A stretch of 64,000 nucleotides of DNA from Berberis thunbergii. Its lineage: Eukaryota; Streptophyta; Magnoliopsida; Ranunculales; Berberidaceae. Where the stretch lies: contig QNQO01002100.1 in the NCBI GenBank assembly GCA_003290165.1, positions 92,098 through 156,097 on the forward strand. The letters are read 5' to 3'. The notes below the pieces were generated by a model. That model did no database searches. It saw only the letters and a program-made list of their open reading frames with translations, and was not told where the DNA came from. The first letter of the stretch is position 1. The number at the start of each line of letters is the position of its first letter. The translations under genes and the position numbers were made by a program. Of the stretch, positions 1 through 12,582 are shown one piece after another.

Positions 1-156
1 TGTCGGATCAGATCATTCATTGTCAGGTAACGGACTCTGCTTCATGAATATTTTTAATTTCTTTTGTTTATGCTAAATGCTCTGTGGATGAAATAAGGAA
101 TCTATGGTTGAATATGGCCAATTTTGCTGCAAATCATGATGATTCCCTGAATAGTC

Positions 157-456
157 GGAGGTGATTTTAATACATATTTGCATTCGGGAGAAAAAGTGGG
201 GGAGATCGAGCCGTCCTTGGCAAGCATGTCACACTTCTCTTACTGTATTGAAAATTGTGGCCTAATTGATTGTGGATTCTCGGGTCCTCGACTCACTTGG
301 TGTAATAACAGGCGAGGCAGTGAGCGTATTTGGGCTAAACTTGATAGGATCTTTGTCAATTCAGCTTGGTTGACATATTTGGGTAGTCCGAAAGTGTAAC
401 ACTTCAGCAGAACATTTTCAGATCATTTTTCGCTACTGGCTTCCATGTCAACTCAA
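157..456 (+). pseudogene. LINE ORF2 endonuclease C-terminal fragment
   Basis: The translation begins GGDFNTYLHSGEK, matching the conserved GDFN motif of L1 AP endonucleases. It continues with LIDCGFSGPRLTWCNNRR, matching the GF.GP.FTW.N block, then IWAKLDRIF and, after a stop, SDHFSLL, which corresponds to the SDH motif holding the catalytic His. In L1 elements this domain nicks target DNA to start target-primed reverse transcription. Part of the domain upstream of 157 is also visible but broken by stops. A TAA at 397-399 interrupts the frame before SDH, so no functional enzyme is encoded. Confidence 0.85.
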
Positions 457-642
457 TCAAAAGTCGGTTTTGCTCATTTTCGATTCCTTAATATGTGGAT
501 GACCCATCCTGAATTTCTGGATCTGGTTAAGGACATGTGGTTGACTGACATGGGTACCATGAGGCCCATTGATAGAGTGGATGCCAAACTTAAAATGACT
601 CGTCGAACTCTTATATAGTGGAAGAAGACAGTCTTTAGCAAT

Positions 643-2892
643 GTGTTCAACAAAATCCGAGCTCTAGAAGATGAAATGCAACAGTGGGAAACAACGCTTT
701 TGGCAGGTTTTGCAAATAACAGTAATAATGGTCTAAATGCTGATGCTAATTGGGTTGTCCAGGCTTGTTGCAACCAACATCGCTGTCAGGCAGAGTACAT
801 ATTAGCCCTCAAACAGGAGGAGCTTTACTGGATTCAAAAATCAGGCGAAAAAGAGTTTAAGGAGGGGGATGTCTGCACTAAATACTTCTTTGCTTCCACC
901 AAGTCCAAACAAAAGCGCCGAGTCATCAATTAGATTACTTTACCGTGCGGTAGAATTATTTCGGATCCTGGTGAGATTCTCGACAAAGCCAATCAGTTTT
1001 TTGCTAATCTGATGTCCTCTCAAGGACCTTGTATGGTGGATATGGATTTGCCAAATTGTATCCCGAATTTGTTGGAGCCTGGTCAATGCGACACTCTGGT
1101 TAAACGACCTTCTTTGGCGGAAGTAAGAAATGTTGCTTTCGACATACCCAAAATAGTGCGCCAGGATCGGATGACTTTACTGCTGATTTCTTTCTGTCTT
1201 GTTGGGAGGTTTTGGGTATGGATATTTGGGAGGCAGCTAATCAATTTTTTGACAGGGAGGTGATGTCGACTTCCTTTTCGGTGAATTTCATGGCTTTGAT
1301 TCCTAAAATTGAGAATCCAGGATCTTTTTCTGATTTTCGCCCAATCAGTCTGTGTAATGTGATTTATTAGATTTTCAGTAAAATCCTCTGCAATAGACTG
1401 GTAGATATCTTGCCAAGGTTGATTTCTCAGGAGCAGGGGGTTTTTGTCAAAGGCAGGTTTATTGGTGAAAATATTGGCCTGGCGCAGGAATTGATTAGAG
1501 ACATTAACAGGAAGGTCTTTGGAGGCAATGTGGTGCTGAAAATTGACATGGAAAAAGCATATGACAGAATGGAATGAAACTTTTGCTCGCAGTGCTTAAA
1601 AAATTTGGCTTTATGGTAGAATTTGTTACCTCATTTCCAACTGCATTGCTTTTTGTGGTTTTTCGGTTCTGCTTCAGGGAGCCCACAAAGGTTTTTTCAG
1701 ATCCACTAGGGGTTTAAGGCAAGGAGATCCTTTTTCTCCGTTTTTTTTCATTATTGCCTCTGAAGTGTTGAGTAGGGGATTGAAAGCGGCTTTTGCGAAC
1801 GGAAAAATTGGATATTATTATACTCCCAGGAACTGCAATCCTATTTCCCATTTTCTGTATGCAGATGACACCCTCATCTTTTTAAATGGAAGAAAGTCCT
1901 CAATTATGGGATGCATGGGTTTCTTGAGTCGGTACTGTACGACCTCGTGGCAGAAAATAAATTAGGGTAAAACTCTTTTACTTTGGATGCCAAGGCAGAA
2001 GTGGAGCGAATTGTGGTGTTAAAAAGTTGTACCGGTTTCCAGTTTCACGCTGCTCCATTGAAATATTTGGGTGGGCCAGTGTTCCAAGGGAGAGTTAAAT
2101 TTTCATATTTTGAAGATTTGATTGCTAAAATTCAAGCTCGTATTCAAAGATGGAAGGCAAAATTGTTATCTCTAGGAGGCAGATTAATCTTGATCAAACA
2201 TGTCCTTAGCTCGATTTTCATTTATATTCTTAGTTCCATGTGTGTACCACGGACAGTTTTATCTAAGATTAATAGGTTGTTGGCAGATTTCTTTTGGGGG
2301 GATTGTGAAGGCCGACTAAAGAAAAAATGGGTGTCATGGGATAAAATTTGTTTCCCACAGGCGGAAGAAGGTTTGGGAGTTAGAGACTTGACGATTGTGA
2401 TGCAGACTTTTCAAACCAAGGCTCTTTGGAGACTTATTACTTCAAATTCTTTGTAGGCTACTTTTATGAGGAGCAAATACTGGTTACATGGAGTTGTGTT
2501 GAATAGTCAACCTGTGAAAGTTGGGGCTTCACCTTTTTTTTTTTTATAAAGATCATGCTTTGGAGGCCTTTTATTTTGAATAACTCGCTTTGGCGTATTG
2601 GCATGGGGGATATCAGTTTTTTTGAAGAGAATTGGAACATGGTGGCTTCTTTTAGGAGGTCGGCGACATTGGTTAATCAAGGTTTTTGGCATTCAGCTAG
2701 CAAGGTGATTTCAACAAATTTTGAATTGGTCCATCCAGATAACAGAAGCTTGGCGCGTAGTCTTTTTGCAGATAGATTATGCGGTGAGGCCCATGAGGGG
2801 GACACGTGTGTATGGGTTCCAAACCTGAATGGACTCTTTTCCCTTCAGTCCGCCTATGAACTGTTATGGAGACATAGAAAGGTTAATGCATT
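643..2892 (+). pseudogene. LINE ORF2 reverse transcriptase region
   Basis: The connector before RT is at 643-933 (ALKQEELYWIQKSGEKEFKEGD). RT begins near 1264 with NFMALIPKIENPGSF and SDFRPISLCNVIY, then KIDMEKAYDRMEW with the first catalytic Asp (about 1540-1575), RQGDPFSPFFFIIASEVLS (about 1714-1770) and the catalytic YADD at 1858-1869, which is intact. The thumb and downstream block (KYLGGPVFQGRVK, GGRLILIKHVLSSI, FFWGDCEGRLKKKW) lies at 2060-2330. The frame is broken at least at 931, 1261, about 1367, 1575, 1963 and 2454. The order and spacing match plant L1 ORF2, so one ancestral ORF has decayed in place. Confidence 0.92.
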
Positions 2893-2989
2893 AAGTTAGA
2901 CGCTTTGGCACGACATTCTTCCTTCCAGAATATCAGTCTTTGTTTGAAAATTACTTTGTAAAGGGGTGTTAGTGGATGGGGAATTATAG

Positions 2990-3860
2990 AGATGTGGTTT
3001 GAGTCTGGCCTCTAGATGTCGTTGTTGCAGTTTGCCAGAGTGCGAATCCTTGAATCATCTCTTTCTAGATGGAGAATTGGCGATGCAGCTGTGGAGTCAT
3101 TTTGATCGGATTTTTGACGTGCATATAAGGAGACCAGCAGAAATATCCATGGTGCTAGTTATTTGGTTCAAGAGAGTCAAACACAATTCGCAAAAATGTG
3201 TGTTATTCCTTTTTACCCCTATGTTCATTTTATGGAAAATTTGAAAACAAAGATGTAAATGTCTCTATGAAGCTGCCTCCCCAAATCCTGCCTTGGTGAT
3301 TTTGAACATTAGGCATCATCTGCGATTGGCAAATAACTTTATTATTCCCAAACAAGTTAGCAGTAACAAGGCTCCCTTGTGGGGGCTCGGGTTGCATGTT
3401 CTCCCAGTTCGAAGGAAGTTAGTTAGAATTGTCTTTTGGCACCCCCCGACAGATTTTGTTGCTCTTAATGTGGATGGATCCTCCCATAAGAACAAGGCAT
3501 CGGGCAGTGTGATTATTAGAAACTCTAGGGGTTGTTGTGTTGTGGGAAAACAACTATTATTTGGGACAGGATCCAACAATAAAGCGGAATTTCTGGCTCT
3601 AGCTGAGGGTCTTTGCCTTTGTCTCACCTGGGGTTTCAAAAGGGTGGTAGTTCAAACGGGCTCGGAACTGGTTTGTGGTTGGCTTAAGGAAATTTTGAAA
3701 ATCCTTTGGCATTTGGAAAATACTTTGAAAGAAATAAAGTTGTTGGTAGCGACAATGACATTAGCGGATAGAGCTCAATGAGACTATAGGACTGTTTCTT
3801 TCGTTGGGAATGATCTTCCTAGGCGAGTGGCAGACTTGATAGTGCTTGACAAATTGCATA
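2990..3860 (+). pseudogene. LINE ORF2 zinc finger and RNase H domain
   Basis: A zf-RVT-like segment (CRCC, then ESLNHLFLDGELAMQLW) lies at about 3010-3110, just downstream of RT as in plant L1 elements. RNase H follows: FVALNVDGSSHKNKASG holds the first acidic residue, NKAEFLALAEGL the second, and VQTGSELVCGWL aligns with the usual V.TDS motif, where the third catalytic Asp is Gly. RVADLIVL near 3825 fits the C-terminal VAD motif. RNase H removes RNA from the RNA/DNA hybrid. The missing Asp and the stop at 3779-3781 indicate an inactive copy. Confidence 0.85.
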
Positions 3861-4560
3861 CGGCGTACATTCGCCATGGGGCAAAGTAGCGGCAGTTTCG
3901 GGTCTCCTTTCTTGCGCATAGTGGACATGATTTCATCGATGCGAAGAACATGTTGGGGCAGCCTGTGGTGTCGAACAAGTTTCAGCTGGGTCGAGGATGG
4001 TCTGGCGGATTGCGGTAAGTTTCTTGCATCTTGCTGCTCGAAAACATGCTCAGTTTTGCAGCGTTGTTTTGGACTGCGTGACGTTGTAGGCGATGCAGTT
4101 GCGGGAATCACAATGAGCGCAGGAACGAAGTGCCTGGTTCCTGTCAGTCTCCATTTGCGAGGTCCTCTGCTGGCTGGACCGCAAGTGCGCTGTACACATT
4201 GGAGCTGCTAGGAGCACTCAACATGGGTTCTTCCCTGGTTTGCACGGTGTCCTTGGCACTGCAGACGCGAGGATGCACGTCGAGCAGGATCAGCCAGGAG
4301 CTACTAGTGCATTTCTCTGGTTTGTAGGGTGTCGTTGTTTGCTGCAGGAGCAAGGATGCGCGTCGAGCAGGTGGATGCTTTTGGATTTTCTTTCTTTAGT
4401 ATGGATCTTTCGTTTCCTAGGCTTGTTAGGCAGTTTTGTGCTTGGTTTTTGCAGAATTTTGATTGGACACCGTATTTGGTTCCAATTTTGGTTTGGTTTT
4501 CTACGGGTCAAGTCGTAATGTACCCCTGTTTTGATTGTAAATCAATTTTTTAATAAGTAA

Positions 4561-4715
4561 TAAAAGTCTAGCATCTCATAGTTGCCCCTCTTCACTGGAG
4601 GTTTAATTTACAAAAAAAAAAGTCTTAATATGTGTTAATGCAATGCATGCGATGACTATTTACCAAATGATAAATGCATTGTCTGCAAGTAGCTCCAAAC
4701 ATTACTATTGTCTAT
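4561..4715. other. Short unassigned spacer between LINE tail and CACTA element
   Basis: AT-rich sequence with one A-run and no coding or terminal-repeat signal that I can recognise. It is the only stretch between the LINE 3' end and the CACTA terminus. Confidence 0.5.
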
Positions 4716-4939
4716 CACTACAAAAAAAGCATTCTAAAACAACATTTTTAAGGCTGCGTTTTTACAAAAGCACCGCCAATGTATAACATTACTGGAGCTA
4801 ACAATCACAATGCCGCTTAATTAAACAGCATACGACACTATAGTAAAACGCAGTTAAAACCATATGAAATAACGGCGTTGCTGTTAGAAATCGTTGCTAA
4901 AGAAAAAAAAAAACAAAAATTCTAAATGTCGAGGAAGTG

Positions 4940-5088
4940 GGCGAGGAAACGAGTGAGGGGAGGGAGGTGGCAGGGTGGGAAATGTTCACCTCCCTCAGGA
5001 TGCATGTCGTCGATTTTTGCGTGCGCATCTCGAGGGAGGTGAACGGTTCTCACCCCGCCACCTCCCTCCCCTCGCTCGTTTCCTCGCC
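4940..5088. repeat. Near-perfect inverted repeat (long hairpin) near the CACTA 5' end
   Basis: Arms at 4940-4996 and 5032-5088 are 57 bp each with about five mismatches and a 35-nt loop. The arms are GC- and purine/pyrimidine-rich (GGCGAGGAAACGAG outer, GAGGGAGGTGAAC inner), unlike the AT-rich surroundings. The hairpin sits about 70 bp upstream of a TATA-like box. It is too long to be a typical terminator stem. It could be a small inserted fold-back element or a source of small RNA; the sequence alone does not decide. Confidence 0.85.
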
Positions 5089-5149
5089 ATATAGAACTGC
5101 AAAAAAAAAAAAAAGTCCGCGAACACTTCCCTCGAACGAAACAAAGTCA

Positions 5150-5290
5150 AGTTTTATAAAAACGCTTTAAATGAGACTTAACCCACCAGTCCTTCCCTCA
5201 GTCCCTCCTCATCTATTGTTCTCATCTCTTCTTCTCTCCCCATTTGCAAATTGAAAAGTTAGGGTTTGCTTCAAACGGTACACAAATCCT
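5150..5290 (+). promoter_or_regulatory. Likely promoter and 5' leader of the CACTA transcription unit
   Basis: TATAAAAA at 5155-5162 is followed about 30 bp later by a CT-rich leader (CCTTCCCTCAGTCCCTCC, then TCATCTCTTCTTCTCTCCCC) of the sort common just after plant transcription starts. The first TNP2-like coding sequence lies 4 kb downstream, so a long leader with introns would be needed. Inferred from composition and position only. Confidence 0.45.
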
Positions 5291-8200
5291 TACACTTGTC
5301 TTCTCTTCCCTACCAATTTGGCTTCTCCACTCGAAATCGAAATCGCCATTGAAGCGACTCCAAGCAATTTGGGTATTCTCATTTTTATGGTCTAGGTTGC
5401 ACAATCAATCAAGGTCAGTCCTCTCTCCATAATATTTTGTTGTTCTGTTCTATCTTATTTCTTCTTCTTTTTTATCTGTCTCAAATCAGTAAAAAAGGAT
5501 TCAATACATCCATCGAAGCAATCGAAAGAGGTATGAACCGCTTGAACCTTTTACATTTCTCTCATATTATTCTATACCAGAATTTTTGTGAGAGATGTTG
5601 ATGTTCAAGTCTGGACTTGTGGTAGTCTGGATCATGGGTGCTAATACTCTGTTTAAATGGTTGATTGTGTTGATAGTTTCGTTGGCCCAATAAAGTTAAT
5701 TCAATCAGTTATTGTCTATATACAATTTTCTTATGTAGTTCTATGCATGTGAAAGTTATCTTGAGTAGTTCAAGAGTTGATGATCTTAGAGGGAGAAATT
5801 AGTAAATGGAAAACAAAAGGCATTTTTTTTTCAGTTCAACTCATGAAGCTTCGATGTGGGGAATTAAGAAATAAAGAATCTGTAGTCTGAAAACATCGCT
5901 TGTTTGAACTGAACCTTGAGAAACAGAATTACTAAATGAGACAAAAAAAGACTCTTTTTTATTTATCTGATTTATCAATCAATCTTGAAGTTGGGTTCCT
6001 TTTCGAGACTAGACGAAGCAAAAGATGGAAACCAATTTTCACTCTTGAGGGCTCGAGGACAAATGTTTCCAAACACAATTTTTTTCCCAGTCCTAAACCA
6101 TTTGATTAATAGAGTTTTTGGTTCCAGAGTTTATAAGATGCCAAAGAAGTGGTTGGCCCTTTTGTATCATTTGCTTAATACTCAGATGGGCAATGCAGAT
6201 ATAAAATATATTTGCCATCTGATGTCTGAATATTTTTCTGCTGCCCATAGATTTGGAATTTCACACTACAAATATATCATTTACTTTCGAAGTTCATGCA
6301 CGAGTCATCTGATCATGCAGAACCTAATTGTCTCGACACAGGCATTGAGTATATAAAGTGAGGGAGAATGTCAGGGACTCTTTTTGTGAATGATTCTGTG
6401 TCCGTGACATGCCATACATACATGAGGATTGACAATCAATCACGTAGGATGCTTGTGCACTCCACGGGCAAATTGAGCTATTGTGTTTAAGGACTTGTGT
6501 CTTAGGCAATGCAGATTGCAAGGATAATCCAACCTTCCTAGTGAGTCGCAGTGGTCTTGAACTCAAATGTTCCCTTCTAGTAAATGTGAAAGATCTTGGT
6601 ATTTTGGAAATATAGTTAAGGTCAAGGTAGATGCGAGACCACATGTCAAGCTCTTATAGGCAATGGTGATAGCACTCTCTGTTTTGCCCGACTGTGCCAT
6701 CCTAGGGGGATTCTAATTGGTCGGTTTCCTAAACAGTCTGATTTATAATTCTATCCTAAAGGAGGGCTAAACTCTTAGCTATCATTATCAAATGGAATGT
6801 GAATTTGCATATTATCAGTATGATAAGTGGGATTGTGGATGAACTCAAAGAGGTCTGTCTCACAGAGATTTGAAGACACCATTGTTTGGACAAAAAACCC
6901 TAGGATAGCTCAATGGAAATCTACCTGCAACTTGCCAAGGAAAAAAGAAAAGAAAAAACATAGCTCAATGGACGAGCTTGGTCTGGTTTCCTAATAATGT
7001 ACCCTACCCAAATACTCTTTATCCGGGTAACCATGTGATTAAGAAACACTAGCTTCTGTGTTCTGCTATAAGGAGGACAAAAATGTTATGTTCTTTCAGC
7101 TATATTTTGGCAATATTTTGAATAGGCCTGACGACTATTAATGTGAATGGTTTTGGGTCCCTGTTATTGCTAATATCCATCGGTTGTGGAAAATATTTGG
7201 TCCGGCCAACTGGCAGTTTGAATATGGAAATAGAGATAACTTCAAAGCTCAACGCCGAGCTAAATCAGTTTTTTAGCAGAGCAGGGTGGGGATGTAATAG
7301 CTTAGTAGTTTGCCTTCCTTAACATGAAGCTTGCATTTTAACCAAAAAAAGAAAAAGAAAATTACATACCTGAATCTTGGATTGGATGACTACTCCATAA
7401 TGAATTGTGTAAATGATCTTGTATGGTAGCATTTTTCTAAAGAACTTCAAAATTACCCTTTAATTGTTAGGCAACTAAAATTTCATAGTAAGCAATTACC
7501 AATGGCCTATTTTATCTTAAGTGACGTGGTTTCTCATGTTTCAGTATTTTTTGCAACTTACTTTTTACGTATTCACAACCCCTAAGATACAGGGGTGTTG
7601 ACATTGGATTTGAAATTGAGCATTACCTTTTCAGATTAGGTTCCGAGCTGAGATAAATCTAGGTTTTGCAATTCTTACTAAAATATCTAATATAAAGATA
7701 TTTCTGTAATTTGCACCAATCCCATTGTTATTTTACTGCTACAATGAAGTACATGTTAGGGACAGCTTATAATAGTTGATATCTGATTTGATAAGTAATA
7801 CATTTTTCTGAGAAGCATTTGATTATAAGTTGTTTGTCATATTAAATTGTTCCATTGCTTTCGAAGTTTACATCAGTAAAAGATTAGCATATTTCATTGT
7901 CTCTGACAAATGTTGATCACATTCACTGAATTATCCATTGCTAACCGTCAAAACTTACTTCCCCTACATTGATTTTAAACAATAATCTTGACAATTTGTA
8001 TTCATGAAAAAAAATTTAACAAAGAAGATTGCATTTTTTCGCCAATAAAACATGAAGATTAAACTAATAATAAGGATCAAAGGCACCATTTTTTTCTCCG
8101 ACATTTTGGAAGAACTCTATTGCAATATCTTCGTCCTCTTAACTTATATTGTTTGACATATACAAAGATCTCATTTTCAAGTTTCTATGGAAGAGGTAAT

Positions 8201-9370
8201 AGGCTGTGTCGGCAAGCTACAACATAGCTTCTTATGCACTTCCCTTGATTTACAGAGTAGAAAATTAACAAATAAAATCTCCTTTGTTTTATTTATTTCA
8301 ATGTGTTTATTGGTTTCAGAATTCAACATACATACCACCATTTCCTAGATAATGTGGTTGTAGACTTTTGTTTTGAGTTTAATTGACTCCATATAATATC
8401 TCTGAGATTTGCTGTTTCTCATTTGATTTTGTATTGTTTTTGTACTTGAAGTAGAGTAGTGTATATGTTATACACATAGGTCTGATTACATGATCTGTTT
8501 AGGAGACTTTTGAGTTGATGAACTTACTATAAACAGTTCATCAACTGAAAAACAGTTCTGGGTGTTTCTTTTCATGGTTACATAAACAGTTCTGGTTGTG
8601 GTAGCTGTTTTTAGAGCTTATTTTCAGCTAATCTAAGTGGGTGTTTCAACTGGTTAAGATGCTGATTCAGATGTGTTTAGGGTTTAATTTTCAACTAATT
8701 TAAGCGGGCGTTTCAGCTGGGTTTGGATGGTCGAATCAGTTGAGTTTCGGGGGATGTTGTAGTGGTTATATGTTGTTGTATGAATCAGTTCAAGGGCTGT
8801 TGTTTCAGCTGAATTTAGAGTTTTTTTTTTATAAATTGAGTTTGATAATTCGATTTCTACAATGTGATGGATCTAAAATGTTGCATCAACTTTGGGTTGT
8901 AAATCAGTTGGCTTGTAAATTCATAACAAAAGCTGATAAATTATAGAAAGAGGAGTGGTAATCTTTTGTGATCTAATATGATAAGAGTTGATTTGGTTCA
9001 AGATGAATGACACCAAGATAATTACTTGTAATTGCATAAGGTTAGGTTTCATTGGAATTTAAAATAATATTGTCCGATTTTGTGTGGTTCATAATTTTTC
9101 GATTGTTGCTTTCTTGAGCTCTACATATTCACTTCAACCCTTGTTATTGGATAATGCAGGAAACAAAGGCGACCTTGAGAATATAAGCCAATTAGGTTAT
9201 TTGTTAAAGCAAAAGTCGTTCTCCGTTATCCAATAAAACAATTATATGGGTTTTCTACTGAGATCAGGTATATTCATCCTTGATTGTTTCAAATTTAAGT
9301 AATACTTTCTATACATTTATCTCCTTTTTATGTTACTTCATTTTTTTGCTTTCACTTTGATATGTAAAAA
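5291..9370. other. Long non-coding part of the CACTA element
   Basis: About 4 kb of AT-rich DNA between the promoter-like region and the transposase, with only short ORFs. A local duplication of about 68 bp is visible at about 8627-8740 (CTAATCTAAGTGGG and CTAATTTAAGCGGG, each followed by a GTTTCA.CTGG stretch). No known protein motif, tRNA or terminal repeat was seen. Introns of the transposase gene or unrecognised insertions could account for it. Confidence 0.5.
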
Positions 9371-9375
9371 CAAGA

Positions 9376-11380
9376 TATGGATTTAATGGCCACGTTGGAC
9401 AAAAGATGGTTGGATATTGGGAATCGTTTGGACCCAACTATATAAGAGGAGTGGAAATATTTCTTGATTTTGCCTTTCAGCACACAAAATCTGGGAACCT
9501 CATATATTGCCCATGTAGAAAGTGCTTCAATGGTCGTCTTAAGACAAGGGATGAAGTTAGAGAAGATTTGATCATAAGTGGCATACTTCGGGGTTACACA
9601 TATTGGGACTATCATGGTGAAGATAGACATGATACCACAAGCAGTGGGGATGACGAGTTAGAGCTTGATAATGATGTTGAATGTGATTAAATAAACGAGT
9701 TGATAGCGGATACTTTCCTAGGGTTTAATCATGAGAATGTCAGAGACTAAAAATATGAGACGAAGACTACTAGTAGTACTGTACCACAAAATGAGGCTGA
9801 AAGAATTTTGAGGGTAATTCAAAATGCCAAGACTAGCATATATCCTGGGTGTGAGATTTCTTTATTGTCTTTCATCTTAAAACTTTTACATATTAAATCT
9901 GTTGGGGGAATGAATAACAGAGGCTTTATCATGTTGCTTAAGAAGTTAAAGAAGTTTTTTCCTAAAGGTGAGACGATACCAAAGTCCCACTACGAGGCAA
10001 AAAAGATTTTTCAAGATCTTGGGCATTCATATGATAAGATAGATTCGCGCATCAATGATTTTGTTTTATAGCAAAGAACCGCTTACGCAGAGTATTATCC
10101 AACTTGTGGAGAATCGAGATGGAAAAAAATTGATTGTGGAGATAATGATGATGATGAGGAGTCTACTGGATATTCTGATAGGAGGAAACGAGTCTCACGA
10201 AAAAATTGCGCCACTTTCCTTTAAAACCAAAGCTTCGAAAAATGTTCACGTCTTTCAAAATTGCTTCTGAAATGAAGTGGCACCATGATAACTGTATTAG
10301 AGATGACAGTCTAGCACATCTTGCAGATTCAAGGGCATGGAAACATTTTGATCAATTGTATCCTGACTTTAGTGTTGAATCGAGAAATGTGAGACTTGGA
10401 TTGGCAAGTGATGACTTCAATCCGTTCAGTAACATGAGTTTATCATATAGCATGTGGCCCATTGTTCTAATACTATATAATTTACCCCCATGGATATGCA
10501 TGAAACAAACAAATATGATTTTGTCTCTGCTTATTCAGGAATAGAGCTCTTGAAATCGATGTTTATTTACAACCATTAATTGATGAGTTAAAAGAATTAT
10601 GGGAAGAAGGCATGAATACATTTGATGCGTCCAATAAGACAATCTTCCAAATGATGCCAACCTTGTTATGGACTATTAGTGACTTTCTAGGTTATGCAGT
10701 TCTCTCAGGATGGAGCACTAAAGGACGTTTAGCATGCCTAGTTTGTAACGTGGAGACATGTTCGAAGAGATTAGTATATGGAAAGAAACAATGTTATGTG
10801 TCATCGAAGTTTCTTGCTACTGGATCATAAATGACGTGATAACAAACGCAACTTCGATGACAATAAAGAACCAAGACCTCCACTGTTGGTTATGGTTGGT
10901 TATGTCAGGTGATGATATTCTCGAGCAAATGCAAGACGTAGAACAAATAACATTTGGTAAGGGGAAGAAACAAGCCGAGTGAAGCGGGCATCATAATTGG
11001 AAAAAAAAGAGTATATTCTTTGATCTTTCGTACTGGAAAAATTTGCTCATTCGTCACAATCTAGATGTTATGCACATTGAGAAAAATGTGTGTAATAATG
11101 TGATTGCGACATTGCTAGGAGTTTCGACAAAAACAAAGGATAATCTCAATTCCCGTTTGGATTTGCAACAATTAACGCTTAAAGAAAAGTTACATCCAAT
11201 TAAAAAAGATGAGAACACTTATTTACTCCCTCCCGCCCGTTATACTTTGTCATCCGATGAGAAGAGTCGTGTGTTACAAATTTTGAAAGATATCAAGGTT
11301 CCAGATGGTTTTTCTTCAAACATATCCAGATGTGTTAACTTAAAAGAAAAAATGTTATGGCCTAAAAAGTCATGATTGTC
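9376..11380 (+). pseudogene. CACTA TNP2-like transposase, N-terminal and catalytic region
   Basis: The region starts MDLMATLDKRWLDIGNRLDP at 9376 and shifts frame near 9438 to GVEIFLDFAFQHTKSGNLIY, CPCRKC and GYTYWDYHGE, the transposase-associated domain found at the N-terminus of plant TNP2. It continues with SIYPGCEIS and ETIPKSHYEAKKIFQDLG (9830-10030). The Transposase_21 core follows: RAWKHFDQLYPDF, RNVRLGLASDDFNPF and SMWPIVLILYNLPPWICMK (10330-10500), then VYLQPLIDELKELWEEG, SGWSTKGRLACLVCN (10560-10760) and HNLDVMHIEKNVCNNVI (11050-11105). The order is colinear with intact TNP2 proteins. Frameshifts or stops occur near 9438, 9688, 10069, 10542, 10828 and 10980. Confidence 0.9.
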
Positions 11381-12582
11381 ATGTTTTTCTGCAACGACTA
11401 CTTCCACTTGCTATTCGATGCATATTTCCAGATGATGTGTGAATTTTTGTTCAAGGTACTTGCATGATATAAAAACAAAGTTTAATTAAGCTCCTAATAA
11501 CTTCGATGGCCCTGGTGACCAACATCAAGGTAGACTTTCTATATTTTCAACAAAGGGACGTGCTTTAGGAAAGTCAGTTGTAAAAGAGTTAACTATGGAA
11601 AATGGACCCAAGCACACTGGTACATCTTGCAAAATTATGAAGATGTGACACCTTTTATTGAGTAAGAAATAACCATCTATACTACTTGTATGTTTTTAGG
11701 TCACCAAATTATCTAACATATGTTACTTATTTGCAGGGAACATAGAAAAATCTTGAAACATACACATTCAAAGAACTTATACTTTATTCATCGTTGACAA
11801 TTTCCAAAGTGGTTTGAAGCTCGTGTAAGGAACTTAGACCTTATTCATCGTCGACAATCATACTAAGAATATTTTTCATAACATAATTGGTATTTTTCAT
11901 TGCATAGGTGGTTGAATTATGTTGAACAACGAGTGATGAATCAGTTGAACAATTGCGCCCATTAGCTCGTGGTCCTAACAAAGTAGTATTGTCATGGAAT
12001 GGTTATGTTGTCAATGGATTTAAGTTCCACACGAAAAGTCGGGAAACTCGGTTAAAAACACAAAATAGTGGTGTGGTTGTTAATGGAGATAATGGAGTCG
12101 ATAGATTGAATTATTATAGAGTTCTTATTGATGTTGTTGAATTGCAATATTTAGTAGGAAATCGTGTTGTTCTGTTCAAGTGTGATTGGAGAGATATCCA
12201 CAGACCTGGATGAAGTATTGAAAAGGATAGACATGGTTTTGTAAGTATTAATTCCCAGCGAACACTTCAAACAAATGAACCATTCGTTTTAGCAAGCCTG
12301 TGCGAGCAAGTTTTCTATGTTAGAGACAATGCAAGATCGGGATGGCTAGTTGTGACAAAAGCTGCACCACGTGAATTTTATGTCGTGCCAGAACATGAAG
12401 ATGAGGCAACCGTTAATGAAATAGAGGCATTGCAACCCCTAGTACTAGGGGAGATATCAATCACCTGTGCATTAAGTGATGATGTTGATCATGTTGTTGT
12501 ATGGAATAGAGCCAATTTGCTAATAGAAATAATTTCATTGTCGGAAATAATACCAAAAAAAAAAAAGAGGAAAAGAAAATAA
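11380..12582 (+). pseudogene. CACTA TNP2-like transposase, C-terminal region (DUF4218 remnant and DUF4216)
   Basis: HDCHVFLQRLLPLAIR (11372-11420) begins the DUF4218-type region. Only its far end is recognisable afterwards (KGRALGKSVVKELTMENGP at 11555-11612), so most of that domain has been deleted. DUF4216-type sequence follows: LARGPNKVVLSWNGYVVNGF, TQNSGVVVNGD, YLVGNRVVLFKCDWRDIH and EPFVLASLCEQVFYV (11950-12330), ending in an acidic and Lys-rich tail at 12582. Known TNP2 proteins carry these domains in this order after Transposase_21. Their biochemical role is not established. Confidence 0.85.

Larger units (their letters stand above)
1..4560 (+). mobile_element. L1-like LINE retrotransposon, 5' truncated by the window edge
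   Basis: Translated fragments across all three + frames give the classic order of a plant L1 ORF2: AP endonuclease C-terminus (about 157-456), reverse transcriptase (about 1260-2456), zinc-finger region (about 2990-3110) and plant-type RNase H (about 3440-3860). The tail from 3860 to 4560 is non-coding, ends in an AT-rich stretch with AATAAGTAATAAAA, and is taken as the 3' UTR and decayed A-tail. Stops and frameshifts throughout show it is dead. The 3' boundary is approximate and no target-site duplication can be tested because the 5' end is outside the window. Confidence 0.9.

Noticed and set aside
4130..4553. Overlapping ORFs in the LINE tail on both strands
   Set aside because: No domain similarity; this is the 3' UTR position of a LINE.
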